In this document: piece after piece, positions 22,881-32,276 of the stretch
How positions within the stretch are numbered: the first letter of the stretch is position 1
Layout of the letters: each line of letters opens with the position of its first letter
Origin: Candidatus Viridilinea mediisalina
GTDB lineage: Bacteria; Chloroflexota; Chloroflexia; Chloroflexales; Chloroflexaceae
Length of the DNA: 57,785 bases
Assembly: GCF_002532535.1 (NCBI RefSeq)
Contig: NZ_NQWI01000020.1
Coordinates: 1-57,785 of the forward strand
Direction: 5' to 3'
The notes under the pieces: generated by a model
Told to the model about the DNA's origin: nothing
The model's input: the letters and a program-made list of their open reading frames with translations, nothing else
Databases searched by the model: none
Made by a program: the position numbers and the translations under genes

Positions 22881-23627
22881 TTACACCCCCTCAGGTGCAA
22901 CCGTATCAATTGGCGCACAATCGCCCCAGATTACCGCTGCAATCTCGGGTGAAACGGTCATATCCCGGTTGCAACTACGCAGCGTAATGCCGTAGTCAGG
23001 TGACGCATCGGGAATGAAAAACTGATTGCCTGGCAGCAGCCGTTGAGCCTCAAGGTAGCGCAAGAACTCGGTGCGCTCTTCGGCCTCTTCCTCAATGCGC
23101 CGGATCGTAAAGAGCGTGCCTGCTTCAGCGCGATCAAGGCGCGTACCACCAGTATAGTGCGCCCCACTACCGGGGATGGGGTTCCCATGGGGGCATGTGG
23201 TTGCATCGCCTAAAAGCTGCGTAATCCGCTCTTCAAGCAGGGGCGAGAGGGCGTGTTCTAGCAGGACGGCCTCTTCGTGGAGGGCATACCAAGGGAGCCC
23301 AACAATATCGGCCAGAAAGCGCTCCAGCAGACGATGACGGCGAATAATGACCTCAGCCAACTCCAAGCCCTGGGCAGTGAGCGCAATCTCACCACGCTCA
23401 TCGCGTTGAATATAGGCTTTCTTCTCCATCTCCTGCAGGGCATGGCTGACCGTCGGTGGTTGCAAACTCAACCAGCGCGCCACATGGGCCGCAATCACCG
23501 GCTCATCGCGCTGCACGAGATAGTAGATAATCTCTAAGTAATCACGCTCTTTATTGGTAGGCCCATCGCCACCCGCCCGTCGCCGTTGACGCGGGTGTGT
23601 CCCTTTGAGCACTTGTAGTTCGGCCAT
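22881..23627 (-). CDS. DtxR-family metal-dependent regulator
   Basis: A 248-residue regulator. The winged helix is at about 22-85 (LEIIYYLVQRDEPVIAAHVARWL, QPPTVSHALQEM), followed by the metal-binding and dimerisation domain (about 86-165: LAEVIIRRHRLLERFL, HEEAVLLEHALSP, TTCPHGNPIP), and an SH3/FeoA-like domain (about 170-240). Such proteins repress iron or manganese uptake when metal is bound. The iron transporter genes lie a few kb away and carry a palindrome at their promoter. The start at 23627 was chosen by the conserved MAELQVLKG and a promoter 40 nt upstream; the longer frame is not protein-like. Confidence 0.92.
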   Translation of the reverse strand: MAELQVLKGTHPRQRRRAGGDGPTNKERDYLEIIYYLVQRDEPVIAAHVARWLSLQPPTVSHALQEMEKKAYIQRDERGEIALTAQGLELAEVIIRRHRLLERFLADIVGLPWYALHEEAVLLEHALSPLLEERITQLLGDATTCPHGNPIPGSGAHYTGGTRLDRAEAGTLFTIRRIEEEAEERTEFLRYLEAQRLLPGNQFFIPDASPDYGITLRSCNRDMTVSPEIAAVIWGDCAPIDTVAPEGV

Positions 23628-23673
23628 GCCTGGTTCCTTACCAGTAGTAGTGTTTCGTTCGCTAACTACCACT

Positions 23674-23702
23674 AGTATAGCATGTCCGGTAGGGTGCGAC
23701 AA
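23674..23702 (-). promoter_or_regulatory. Promoter of DtxR-family gene
   Basis: On the minus strand TTGTCG is followed after 17 bp by TATACT. The leader then carries GTAGTTA and AACACTAC in imperfect symmetry, a possible autoregulatory site. Confidence 0.55.
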
Positions 23703-23809
23703 GCCGAGGGCTAGGTCAACGTTGGTGAGGCTTTGCCTCAAACCCGCTTTTGTGTTGCTGTTTGGCGCTGAATTCGCCAAGTAGCAGCAAGAAAAGAGCA
23801 AAGGTAACG

Positions 23810-26632
23810 CTACTCGCCTTGCCGTACCAAAGCAACCGCCTCACGCCGATTGGCGACCTGGAGCAGTTCGACGATTTGGCCCATGTGGTATTTTACCGTC
23901 GCTTCGCTCAGATTCAGATCAGACGCAATCTCGCGGTAGGTCTGGTTGTTGGCAACCCGCTCAAGGATCTCACGCTGACGCGCTGAGAGGTTGGTGAGGC
24001 GCGGATCATGGCAGATTAGGGGCGTGGCTTTAGCCTCGAAGGCGGCGAGGGTTTGCGCCGCTAGTTCTTGTGAAAGCACCACTTCACCCCGCGTGGCCTC
24101 CATGATTAGGCGGAAGAGATCATCGCTCTCAAGGCTCTTGAGCAGGTAGCCCGAAGCTCCAGCCTTAAGGGCCGCAAAGAGGCGCTCCTCAGTGGCGTCT
24201 ACCGTCAGCATCAGGATCTTCACATGCGGCAATGCGGTTTTAATTGCGCTAGTTGCAGCGATGCCATCACAACGGGGCATGTGCATATCCATCAGGATGA
24301 TGTCGGGCCGCAGTTGGCAAGCCATGGCCTGGGCCTCTATGCCATCGTTGGCCATGCCAACCACCTCAATGCCGCGCACCACCAGCATGTTGCGTAGGCC
24401 ATCAACGAACAGGGCGTGGTCGTCTACCAACAGCACGCGCAATGATTGCGTATGCGCGAGGTTCTCTTGCGTACTCGGAGCTACAAGTCCATGCTCCAAT
24501 GTAACGCTTTGCAGGGGTACGGTTAGCATCACATGGGTGCCTGTACCTGGTGCAGAATCGATCTGCAAACTGGCCCCAATCAGTGCAGCGCGTTCGCCCA
24601 TGCTGCGTAGGCCCAAGCCACCCTTGCGCCCCTGATCGTCCGCCTCACGCTCAGGCGCACCCGGCGAAAAGCCCACCCCTTGGTCGGCAATCGTCACACG
24701 TACTTGGTTAAAACTCTGCTGCACCACCACTTGGGCGCTATTGACCCCCGCGTGTTTCCGTACATTATTGAGTGCCTCTTGGATGATCTGCAGCATCTCT
24801 TGGCCCAATTCGGGCGTCAGATCTTCATCGTTGAAACTTGGTGAGCAGTTCAGATGCAACTCAAGCCCATAGATCTGGCTCAGACTCTTCAATTGTTGCC
24901 GCAAGGCATCGAGCCATCGTGTATAGCTCACATCTACCGTAGGCAGCCGCAGGTCGAGAATGTAGCGCCGCACATCGTTATGGGCATGTTGGGCCACCTG
25001 CTTCATCTGGTTTAGCATCTGTTGCGCTTGGCTCATATTCCCTGTTTGCATCAGCGTCGTGGCCGTTTGGGTTTGCAAATTCATATAGCCCATCATCTGG
25101 CCCAGGCCATCGTGCAGATCCCGGCTAATCCGTTCGCGCTCACGCAAGACCGCCAACTCCTGCTGTTGGGCCAGCATCATGGCCTCCGCCGCTTTCACCT
25201 CGGTCACATCGCGGCAGATACCCTCAACGGCAACCAACTGATCGTTCACATAGATACCCGTATTGGACTGTTGGAGCCAGCGTTCGCGCCCTCTAGCATC
25301 AAAGACGCGATACTCATACTGAGCCGTCACCTTGCCTTGGGCCATCTGTTTGATCTGGTCCAACACCATGAGCCGATCAGCAGGATGCAGAAATGCGCCC
25401 AACAGCACTGGCCCGTGCAAAACCTCGGCTACTGGGTAGCCCAACATGCGCTCGACCGAAGGGCTCACATATTCCACCCAGGCTTCGGGCATAGCCAAGC
25501 GAAAGATAACCTCATCAATCTGCTCCACCAACTCGCGGTAGCGCGTCTCGCTGCGCTCCAGATCGGCAGTGCGCTCCTGCACGCGCTGTTCCAATCCGCT
25601 CACGGTTGTGTGAACCTGATCCACCATCCGATTAAACGCATGGGTCAACTCGCCCATCTCATTGGCAAAACTGACCGGCACATGCACATCCAGCCTTCCA
25701 GCCTGAACCTGACGCACCCCGCGCAGCATGGCATGCAGTGGGCCAAAGACACTACGCCAGAGCAGCATCGGCACAATGATGATCAGCAAGATCATGGCAA
25801 CTACCGCTAACCCCATTAGCAGCAGCATGGCATAGTGCAACTCATCAATATCACTCAAGACAAAACGGAGCAGAATCGCAGTTGTATTGATTGTTGCAAA
25901 AACCATCACCAACGAAACAGCGAGCATGCGTACAATCAGAGTCACCGCTTCAGGAAAAAGATCGAGAAAGATTAAAACAATGAATGGTATATTAATCAAA
26001 AGCGAAAAATCACGAACCAACTCTAACGTGTTATGCTCAATCAGATTAAAATTGTAGAGCGGCATGGCAATCGTTGGTGGCGCGACCAACGCAAGCACCA
26101 GCATTGTTTCAAGAAAAAACCTCTTGATGTGTTGACCAGAGCGCCGTATCTGCATGATCGTAACGACAACCAGCCAAAGCAGGCTAAAGACCAGCAGCAG
26201 GTCGGCCAACAGCGACCGGCGGTCAATCACCAGCCCCTCGGTCGCAAAGGTCACGGTGCGGGTAATGCTCCAATAGAGTTCATAGAGCAGACGCAGGGTC
26301 ATAAACGCAAAACCGATCTGAAATTCGCGTCGGTAGCGATCAGACCAGCCAGGCAGATGATAGATAAATACCAGTAACGGAAAACCAAGCATTGCCACTG
26401 ATGACATGACAAAAAAAGTGGCATACGAACCATGTGGTTGATCGAGCGAAACCTCAGCCAGTGTCAAGCATAAAAAAAAGGCTGTACACAAGAATATAGC
26501 CGCTGCAGCACGTAGCGTATTGCGTTGCGGCGTTCCATGCCGGGCCCGCTGGAAGAGCAAGCCACTGGTGAGCATGGTGAGCAGGATGTGGGTGAAGTAG
26601 ATGACTGAGTTGGAGGTGAAATGGAGCATCAT
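23810..26632 (-). CDS. Fused histidine kinase and LuxR-type response regulator
   Basis: A 940-residue membrane protein. Residues 1-290 hold about eight membrane helices; HAMP is at 295-345, PAS at 362-480, then the HisKA_3 dimerisation domain with phosphoacceptor H507 (RISRDLHDGLGQ), HATPase with N-box EALNNVRKHA (619-628) and G-box, a receiver domain with D782 (LMDMHMP) and K832, and a NarL/LuxR helix-turn-helix (about 880-938). Kinase and DNA-binding regulator are normally separate proteins (NarX/NarL type). Here the DNA-binding domain is tethered to the membrane unless cleaved. The ATG at 26632 suits the first helix; it is the only gene in its unit. Confidence 0.93.
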   Translation of the reverse strand: MMLHFTSNSVIYFTHILLTMLTSGLLFQRARHGTPQRNTLRAAAAIFLCTAFFLCLTLAEVSLDQPHGSYATFFVMSSVAMLGFPLLVFIYHLPGWSDRYRREFQIGFAFMTLRLLYELYWSITRTVTFATEGLVIDRRSLLADLLLVFSLLWLVVVTIMQIRRSGQHIKRFFLETMLVLALVAPPTIAMPLYNFNLIEHNTLELVRDFSLLINIPFIVLIFLDLFPEAVTLIVRMLAVSLVMVFATINTTAILLRFVLSDIDELHYAMLLLMGLAVVAMILLIIIVPMLLWRSVFGPLHAMLRGVRQVQAGRLDVHVPVSFANEMGELTHAFNRMVDQVHTTVSGLEQRVQERTADLERSETRYRELVEQIDEVIFRLAMPEAWVEYVSPSVERMLGYPVAEVLHGPVLLGAFLHPADRLMVLDQIKQMAQGKVTAQYEYRVFDARGRERWLQQSNTGIYVNDQLVAVEGICRDVTEVKAAEAMMLAQQQELAVLRERERISRDLHDGLGQMMGYMNLQTQTATTLMQTGNMSQAQQMLNQMKQVAQHAHNDVRRYILDLRLPTVDVSYTRWLDALRQQLKSLSQIYGLELHLNCSPSFNDEDLTPELGQEMLQIIQEALNNVRKHAGVNSAQVVVQQSFNQVRVTIADQGVGFSPGAPEREADDQGRKGGLGLRSMGERAALIGASLQIDSAPGTGTHVMLTVPLQSVTLEHGLVAPSTQENLAHTQSLRVLLVDDHALFVDGLRNMLVVRGIEVVGMANDGIEAQAMACQLRPDIILMDMHMPRCDGIAATSAIKTALPHVKILMLTVDATEERLFAALKAGASGYLLKSLESDDLFRLIMEATRGEVVLSQELAAQTLAAFEAKATPLICHDPRLTNLSARQREILERVANNQTYREIASDLNLSEATVKYHMGQIVELLQVANRREAVALVRQGE

Positions 26633-26753
26633 AGGGTGAGCGAGGTGGGTGTGCCGCGACTCTCTACCTCCATTGTATCACTTGTATCAGTTTGCCTACG
26701 TTATGAACGAGTGCATGAGCATGCTTTTGGGGTATAGGTTGTGTAACTTTTTC

Positions 26754-27794
26754 TTAACTCTTATGCAATGGAAACCAAGCCAAGGCATGCCCCGGTGCTA
26801 AACGCACCTGCACCCGTGTTTCGGGCGCGTAGTCGTGGATGTGGTTGCTGATGCAGCGGAGGCGCTGGCGCGAGGCAAGTTCGACTTCATAGAGGTATTC
26901 GCCGCCCCGGAAGATGCGTTCGGCAATGCGTGCGTTGCCCTGTGGGCTGGCCACGAGCTCAAGGTCGTCAGGGCGCACCACCAGTTCAATGGTACTACCC
27001 GGCCCCAGTGCCAGGGTCTGCTCCAAACGGCCTAGTTCGGTCTCAAGGTATGCCGGGTGGACAGTGGCTGGCAGGAAGTTGGTGACCCCAATGAATTCGG
27101 CTACGAAGCGTGTTGCTGGGGCCAAAAAGAGCTCACGCGGATCGCACAATTGCTCCAGACGCCCGGCCCGCATCACCCCCACCCGGTCGCCCATGAAGAG
27201 CGCCTCCTCTTGGTCGTGGGTCACAAAGAGGGCGGTGGTGCCAAGCTGTTTGAGGATGTGGCGTACCTGCGCCCGCAGGCTCACCCGCAGGTCGGCATCG
27301 AGGTTACTGAAGGGTTCGTCGAGCAGCAGTACCGCCGGGTTGGGCGCGAGGGCGCGGGCGAGGGCGACGCGCTGCTGTTGGCCGCCCGAAAGCTGATGGG
27401 GCATGCGCCGTTCCATGCCGGCGAGCCCTGCCAGTTCGAGCAACTCCGCCACGCGTGCGCGACGTACAGCGGCACTGCTACGCAACCCAAAGGCTACATT
27501 TGCGCCAACATCGAGGTGGGGAAAGAGCGCATGCTGCTGAAAGACCATCCCAACCTTACGGCGTTCGGGGGGCAACCAGACCTCACGACTGGCCACAAGC
27601 TGCTCGCCGAGCCGGATTTCGCCCCTATCGAGCCGTTCAAAGCCCGCAATCAGACGCAAGATCGTTGTTTTGCCGCAGCCACTCGGCCCCAATAGGGCCA
27701 AGATTTCCCCTTGTTGGATCTGCATGTTCACCGTATCAACGGCAACGACTGGGCCAAATTGTTTGCACAACCCACTGCAATGCACGTCACTCAT
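26754..27794 (-). CDS. fbpC: Ferric-iron ABC transporter ATPase
   Basis: A 346-residue cytoplasmic ATPase that drives import of iron through FbpB. Walker A is GPSGCGKT (36-43), signature LSGGQ (135-139), Walker B LLLDE (156-160), D-loop SNLDA and the H-loop THDQ. The C-terminal TOBE domain starts near 235. The start ATG overlaps the permease stop (ATGA at 27791-27794), so the pair is coupled. The identity as ferric-iron rather than polyamine or sulfate transport rests on the neighbouring two-part permease and the iron-type binding protein upstream. Confidence 0.9.
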   Translation of the reverse strand: MSDVHCSGLCKQFGPVVAVDTVNMQIQQGEILALLGPSGCGKTTILRLIAGFERLDRGEIRLGEQLVASREVWLPPERRKVGMVFQQHALFPHLDVGANVAFGLRSSAAVRRARVAELLELAGLAGMERRMPHQLSGGQQQRVALARALAPNPAVLLLDEPFSNLDADLRVSLRAQVRHILKQLGTTALFVTHDQEEALFMGDRVGVMRAGRLEQLCDPRELFLAPATRFVAEFIGVTNFLPATVHPAYLETELGRLEQTLALGPGSTIELVVRPDDLELVASPQGNARIAERIFRGGEYLYEVELASRQRLRCISNHIHDYAPETRVQVRLAPGHALAWFPLHKS

Positions 27795-29374
27795 GGTTGT
27801 TCTCGCTGTTCGCGTGCCGCCAGCAGCGCCAGCGGCAACGACGAGCATAGGATGAGCAGGAGCGCCGGCGCGGCTGCACGCGCAAAATAGGCCTCTGAGA
27901 CGGCTGTCCAGACCTCAGTGGCCAGCGTGCGAACCCCCAAGGGGGCCAGCAGCAGGGTTGCCGGTAGCTCTTTCATCGCGGTCAGGAAGACAAGGCTCGC
28001 TCCGGCCAGCATGCCGGGGCGTATCAGGGGCATGGTGATGGTGACAAAGACCGTCAGAGGCCGCCGCCCTAAGCTGCGCGCACTCTCCTCCAGGCTTGGA
28101 TGCACCTGCAACAGGGCCGTGCGGAGCGCCCCAAAGGCTTGGGGCAGGAAGAGGATCATGTAGGCTAAAATCAGCATCGCGTAGGTCTGGTAGAGCGGGC
28201 GGGCGACGTTGATGCCGAAGAAGATCAAGGCCAGTGCCACGGCAATGCCGGGCAACGCAAAGGCGGCATAGGCCAAACGTTCCAGCCAGACGCTGCCACG
28301 GCTGGGATAGCGCACGGCCAGGATGGCCAGAGGCAATGCGGCAAGCACCGTCACCACGGCCCCGCCCGCCGAGGCGCTCAATGCGCCCCAGGTGGCCTGA
28401 CCCAATACGCCAAGCGTTTCGCCCGCCTGCAAGCCCCGGATCAGCCAATAGAGCAGCACGCCGGTGGGTAGCAGCACGCCGAGGAAACTCATCAGCCCAC
28501 AAAAGACAAAGGCGGGCCAACGCCACATGCCCAGGGGGATCACCTGGGGCGGACGCACCGCCCGTACCCCCGCCTGATCATAGCGCGCCCGGCCCCGCGT
28601 CTGGAGCTCAAACGCCACCAGCACGAGGGTCATGCCAATCAGCAGCAGGGCAAAAAAGGCCGCCTGGGAGCGATCAAAGGTACGGTACTGCTCATAGATC
28701 ACACGGGTAAAGGTGTCGTAGCGCAAAATGGCCACCGCGCCAAAGTCGCGTAGCACATAGAGCGCCACCAACAGCCCCCCCGCCCCAAGGGCCGGACGCA
28801 ACTGGGGCAGCACCACACGCAAAAAGGTCTGACGCCGCTGCATCCCCAGGCTCGCCGCCGCCTCTTCGAGGGTCGGATCCATCCGCCGCAGCGTCGCCTG
28901 CAACCCCAACAGCATATAGGGGTAGCTCAGAATGGTTAGGGTAAAGAGCGCCCCCCAAAAGCCGTAGAAGGAAGGCAGGCGCGTGATGCCAAAAGGGGCT
29001 TCGAGTAGTTGTTGCAGCATGCCGCGTGGCCCAAGGGCCGAGACATAGAGGTATGCCCCCACATAGCTCGGAATGACCAGCGGCAGCGGAACCAAAACGG
29101 CCCAGAGGCGGCGCAGCGGCACATCGCTCCGCACCGTCAGCCAGGCCAGCGGCACCGCCAGCAGCGCCGATGCTGCTGTAACACTAAGAGACAGTAGGGC
29201 CGTGCGCCCCACCACCATCCATGTACTCGCACGGTTCAGGGCTTGCCAAGCCGCATCGCTGGCCTCAAGCGCCCGGATAACCAGATAGACTGGTGGCAGC
29301 AGCAGGGCTGCCACCACCAGCAATGCACCAGCCCAGAGGGCTAGGTATGACCAAGGGATCTGTCGGTTTGGCAT
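27791..29374 (-). CDS. fbpB: Ferric-iron ABC transporter permease
   Basis: A 527-residue integral membrane protein with two homologous halves of about six helices, as in the FbpB/AfuB family. Each half carries an EAA-like coupling motif: EEAAASLGMQRRQTFLRVVLP in the first and EESARSLGRRPLTVFVTITMP in the second. The start at 29374 (MPNRQIPW) was chosen because the longer frame begins in repeats and lacks protein character. It overlaps the ATPase gene by 4 bases. The binding-protein gene lies upstream across a 623-bp repeat-filled gap. Confidence 0.92.
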   Translation of the reverse strand: MPNRQIPWSYLALWAGALLVVAALLLPPVYLVIRALEASDAAWQALNRASTWMVVGRTALLSLSVTAASALLAVPLAWLTVRSDVPLRRLWAVLVPLPLVIPSYVGAYLYVSALGPRGMLQQLLEAPFGITRLPSFYGFWGALFTLTILSYPYMLLGLQATLRRMDPTLEEAAASLGMQRRQTFLRVVLPQLRPALGAGGLLVALYVLRDFGAVAILRYDTFTRVIYEQYRTFDRSQAAFFALLLIGMTLVLVAFELQTRGRARYDQAGVRAVRPPQVIPLGMWRWPAFVFCGLMSFLGVLLPTGVLLYWLIRGLQAGETLGVLGQATWGALSASAGGAVVTVLAALPLAILAVRYPSRGSVWLERLAYAAFALPGIAVALALIFFGINVARPLYQTYAMLILAYMILFLPQAFGALRTALLQVHPSLEESARSLGRRPLTVFVTITMPLIRPGMLAGASLVFLTAMKELPATLLLAPLGVRTLATEVWTAVSEAYFARAAAPALLLILCSSLPLALLAAREQREQP

Positions 29375-29997
29375 GGTGAGAGTGAGGAACAGAGGGGCAG
29401 AGGGGCAGAAGAACAAAGGAACAGAAGAACAGAGGAACAGAAGAACAGAGGAACAGCCATTAAACTATAGGGTTTTTTGTTCACCTGTTCTTCCGGCTCC
29501 TCTCCCACAAGTGGGTTTACGGGCGGACAGAAAACATGTACGTTGCCACGCAAAAACCTCATTGTAACGCCAAGAATCTCGCTGTCTTCGCCCCCTCTCC
29601 CACTTGTGGGAGAGGCTTGCCCTGAGCTTGCCGAAGGGGGAAGGGGGGTGAGGGCCAACCGGCACATCTCCATCAGGAATCCACATGCACCCGCACAGAA
29701 ATTCTGTCCGCCCATGAACCCTCGTGGGGGCGGGGTTGGGGGCGGGGGGCAAGGAACCTGCGGGAGCAAAAACTGTATACCTGAAAGGGGGGGCGAGGAT
29801 CGCGAAGACGGTAACACAGACTCAACTGTCGGGTAGCTAGTTCCCCTGTTCTCTGTTCCCCTGTTCTCTGTTCCCCTGTTCTCTGTTCCCCTGTTCTCTG
29901 TTCCCTGTTCCCCGGTTCCCTGTTCTCCTGTTCCCCTGTTCTCCTGTTCCCCGTTCCCCTGTTCTCCTGTTCTCCTGTTCTCCTGTTCTCCGCTCCC
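29375..29997. repeat. 623-bp gap of complementary GGAACAGA/TCTGTTCC repeats
   Basis: No gene is seen. One side (29388-29457) is a tract of GAACAGAGG and GAAGAACA units; the other (29843-29995) is a tract of CTGTTCTC and CTGTTCCC units that is its complement, so the two arms could pair over about 400 bases. Between them are G-rich stretches (29697-29760) and hairpins such as CCCTCTCCCACTTGTGGGAG. The gap separates the binding-protein gene from the rest of the iron operon. Confidence 0.85.
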
Positions 29998-31128
29998 TCA
30001 GGGCAAGACTCCCGCTTGACGGATTAACTCAATCGTACCTTGGAGATCTTCCAATTCTGCCATGTCAATAGCTAGAGCCGCCGTCTCCAATTCCTCTAGG
30101 GGTGGTAAGCCAGCCGGGGTAACGATGTCTTCAACCAGCGGATACTCACTGGTGCGGCTGGCAAAGTATTGTTGTGCCGGATCGGAGAGCAGGAATTGCA
30201 TAAAGCGTAGCGCATTCGCCTCATTTGGGCCACTTGCCAAGCGGCCAGCACCCGCGATCAAGATCAAGGAACCGGGCCCACCGCCACTCAGGAAGTGGTT
30301 ACGCGCCTTAAAACCTTCACCCTGCTCGCGCAAGAAGCGGTAGAGATAGTAATGGTTGGTCAAGCCAATGTCAACTTCGCCCGCGCCAACCGCCTCTACA
30401 ATCGGCACATTACGATCAAAGACGATAGGATCGTTGGCTTGGATGCCCTGGAGCCATTCGACCGTCTTGGCATCCCCCCAGACGACACGCATCGCCGAGA
30501 CCATCGCTTGGAACGAGCCATTGGCCGGAGCCCAACCAATCCTTCCCGCCCACTGCGGATCGGTTAGATCGAAGATGTCGGCAGGCAGATCAGCGGGATC
30601 AACCGCGTCGGTATTATAGACCACAATGCGGGCGCGGCCCGAAACCCCGATCCAGAGGTCGCGGGGTGAGCGGAAGCGTTCAGGCGCTTGGCTCATCAAA
30701 TCTGCGGGCAGCGGCGCAAAGAGCCCTGCATTGGCTATGGCCCCAAGCCCACCGGGGTCTTGGGCAAAGAAGATATCAGCGGGTGACGCGGCCCCCTCTT
30801 CCAGGATTGTCGCTGCAATCTCGGAAGTAGAGCCGTAGCGCACCTGGACATCAATGCCGGTCGCGTCGGCGAACTGCTTGATCAGTGGGCCTACGAGGGC
30901 CTCACTGCGCCCCGAATAGATCACTAAGCTACCAGGATCAGCCGTCACTTCAATGAACTCCTGAACCACCTCAGGCTCAGCGGTCACCGGCACCTCGACC
31001 GTCTCGCGGATTACCTCTGGGGACGGTGCTGGTGCTGCTGGTGCTGCGGCCTCGCCACATGCAGTCAGCAAGAACACCAACACGGCGAGCATGGCCGTCA
31101 CAACTACCGAACGGGGGTAACGTAACAT
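29998..31128 (-). CDS. fbpA: Ferric-iron-binding lipoprotein of ABC transporter
   Basis: A 376-residue extracytoplasmic binding protein of the FbpA/FutA family. The signal peptide ends in LLTAC with lipid-attachment C24. A short proline/alanine linker leads to the two-lobed domain starting VIYSGRSEALVGPLIKQFADATGI. Iron-coordinating tyrosines probably lie in TNHYYLYRFLRE. AGGAGG eight bases before the ATG supports the start at 31128. Upstream lies a TTGACA/TATACT promoter and a 19-bp palindrome at the expected transcription start, suggesting metal-dependent repression. Confidence 0.92.
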   Translation of the reverse strand: MLRYPRSVVVTAMLAVLVFLLTACGEAAAPAAPAPSPEVIRETVEVPVTAEPEVVQEFIEVTADPGSLVIYSGRSEALVGPLIKQFADATGIDVQVRYGSTSEIAATILEEGAASPADIFFAQDPGGLGAIANAGLFAPLPADLMSQAPERFRSPRDLWIGVSGRARIVVYNTDAVDPADLPADIFDLTDPQWAGRIGWAPANGSFQAMVSAMRVVWGDAKTVEWLQGIQANDPIVFDRNVPIVEAVGAGEVDIGLTNHYYLYRFLREQGEGFKARNHFLSGGGPGSLILIAGAGRLASGPNEANALRFMQFLLSDPAQQYFASRTSEYPLVEDIVTPAGLPPLEELETAALAIDMAELEDLQGTIELIRQAGVLP

Positions 31129-31157
31129 CGTAATCCTCCTAAAGACAAAGAAGTTGC

Positions 31158-31176
31158 ATACCCTAACCTTGGGTAT
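31158..31176. promoter_or_regulatory. 19-bp palindrome at iron-operon start site
   Basis: ATACCC-TAACCTT-GGGTAT is a perfect 6-bp inverted pair with a 7-nt centre. It sits at the expected start of transcription from the fbpA promoter. The size suits a DtxR-family site, though the sequence differs from the classical DtxR/IdeR box. Binding is inference. Confidence 0.5.
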
Positions 31177-31177
31177 T

Positions 31178-31205
31178 AGTATATAAAAACTTTGAGAATT
31201 GTCAA
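31178..31205 (-). promoter_or_regulatory. Promoter of iron-binding protein gene
   Basis: On the minus strand TTGACA (31205-31200) and TATACT (31183-31178) are 16 bp apart. This is one of the best sigma-70-type promoters in the window. Confidence 0.8.
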
Positions 31206-31313
31206 ATGCGTATGAAAGCCTTGGAGCTATACGCACTACGTTAAGCCTCCCTCAAAACCCATTGTTTGGGCGCAGCCCCAATCTTCATTGTTCCCATCTA
31301 TGGGAATATCAGC

Positions 31314-31319
31314 TATAAT
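31314..31319 (+). promoter_or_regulatory. TATAAT box before DUF4007 gene
   Basis: A perfect TATAAT lies 36 bases before the start codon of the DUF4007 gene; no good -35 box is seen. A small hairpin (GGGCGCAGCCCC) lies upstream at 31268-31279. Confidence 0.55.
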
Positions 31320-31354
31320 GAGCGCCATGTACTCACCTCTGGTGGCGAAATGGC

Positions 31355-32275
31355 ATGCAACCATCTGCTCTGTCGGCTTCGAGCCCTACGCTCAGCTTTA
31401 GTGGTCACGAGACCTTTGTCCTGCGCGGCAATTGGCTCAAGAAGGCGTATGATCTGCTGCTCACGACGCCCGATCTCTTCACGCGCAAGGATGCGTTTGT
31501 GCTACTTGGCGTGGGCAAAAATATGGCCAACTCCATCCGCTTCTGGGGGCGTGTCTGTGGCGTCTTTGCCCGTGAAGCGCAAAGCCACCACTATTGCCCA
31601 ACCGAGCTTGGCCACGCCCTGCTCGCCGATGATGGCTGGGATCCCTTTTTGGTGACCCCCGCGGCCCGCTGGTTGCTCCATTGGCAGTTGTGTTCACGCC
31701 CCGAGACGGCCTTTAGTTGGTATTTCACCTTTAATCGCTTGCGGCGTGGTGAGTTTACGGCCCATCAGCTTACGACCCAGCTTATGGATCATGTGCAGTC
31801 CTTGGGCCTCCGGCCACCTTCGACGGCGACGCTCGGACGCGATGTTGATTGTCTGCTGCGCTGCTACCTGCGCCCTCAACTTGATCAGAAGAGTGCCTCG
31901 CTTGAAGATGTGCTCCAGTGCCCCCTGCACGAACTGGAACTGATCCAACGCATCCCGGGTCAGGCGAGCCTCCGCCTGACCACTGGCACCCGCCCCGATC
32001 TGCCCGATGCTCTGGTCGCTTTTGCTGCCCTGCACCAAGCGCGCCATGCGGGTCGTGCGGCCCTTGCCTTCAACGAGTTGGCCTATGGCGAACGCTCGCC
32101 AGGCCGCATCTTTCGCCTTGATGAAGAGGCACTCTTGCATATGCTGTTGCGCCTTGAGACGCTCTGCCCCGGACGAGTTGCCTACGCTGAACAGGGTGGC
32201 GTGCGCCAATTGCTCTGGCGCGACCATAATGATTCGTCGCTAGAGCAGCATCTGTTGCAGATGATGTTTGGCTGA
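31355..32275 (+). CDS. DUF4007 family protein
   Basis: A 306-residue protein whose N-terminus has the DUF4007 signature: SFSGHETFVLRGNWLKKAYD and LLGVGKNMANSIRFW, with about the family's usual length. Function is not established. From memory, members often occur beside phosphorothioation-type sulfurtransferases and large ATPases in suspected defence loci. Here the partner is the ATPase that starts one base after its stop, and no sulfurtransferase is present. No catalytic site is evident; winged-helix-like segments suggest DNA binding (inference). A TATAAT box stands upstream. Confidence 0.85.
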   Translation: MQPSALSASSPTLSFSGHETFVLRGNWLKKAYDLLLTTPDLFTRKDAFVLLGVGKNMANSIRFWGRVCGVFAREAQSHHYCPTELGHALLADDGWDPFLVTPAARWLLHWQLCSRPETAFSWYFTFNRLRRGEFTAHQLTTQLMDHVQSLGLRPPSTATLGRDVDCLLRCYLRPQLDQKSASLEDVLQCPLHELELIQRIPGQASLRLTTGTRPDLPDALVAFAALHQARHAGRAALAFNELAYGERSPGRIFRLDEEALLHMLLRLETLCPGRVAYAEQGGVRQLLWRDHNDSSLEQHLLQMMFG

Positions 32276-32276
32276 T

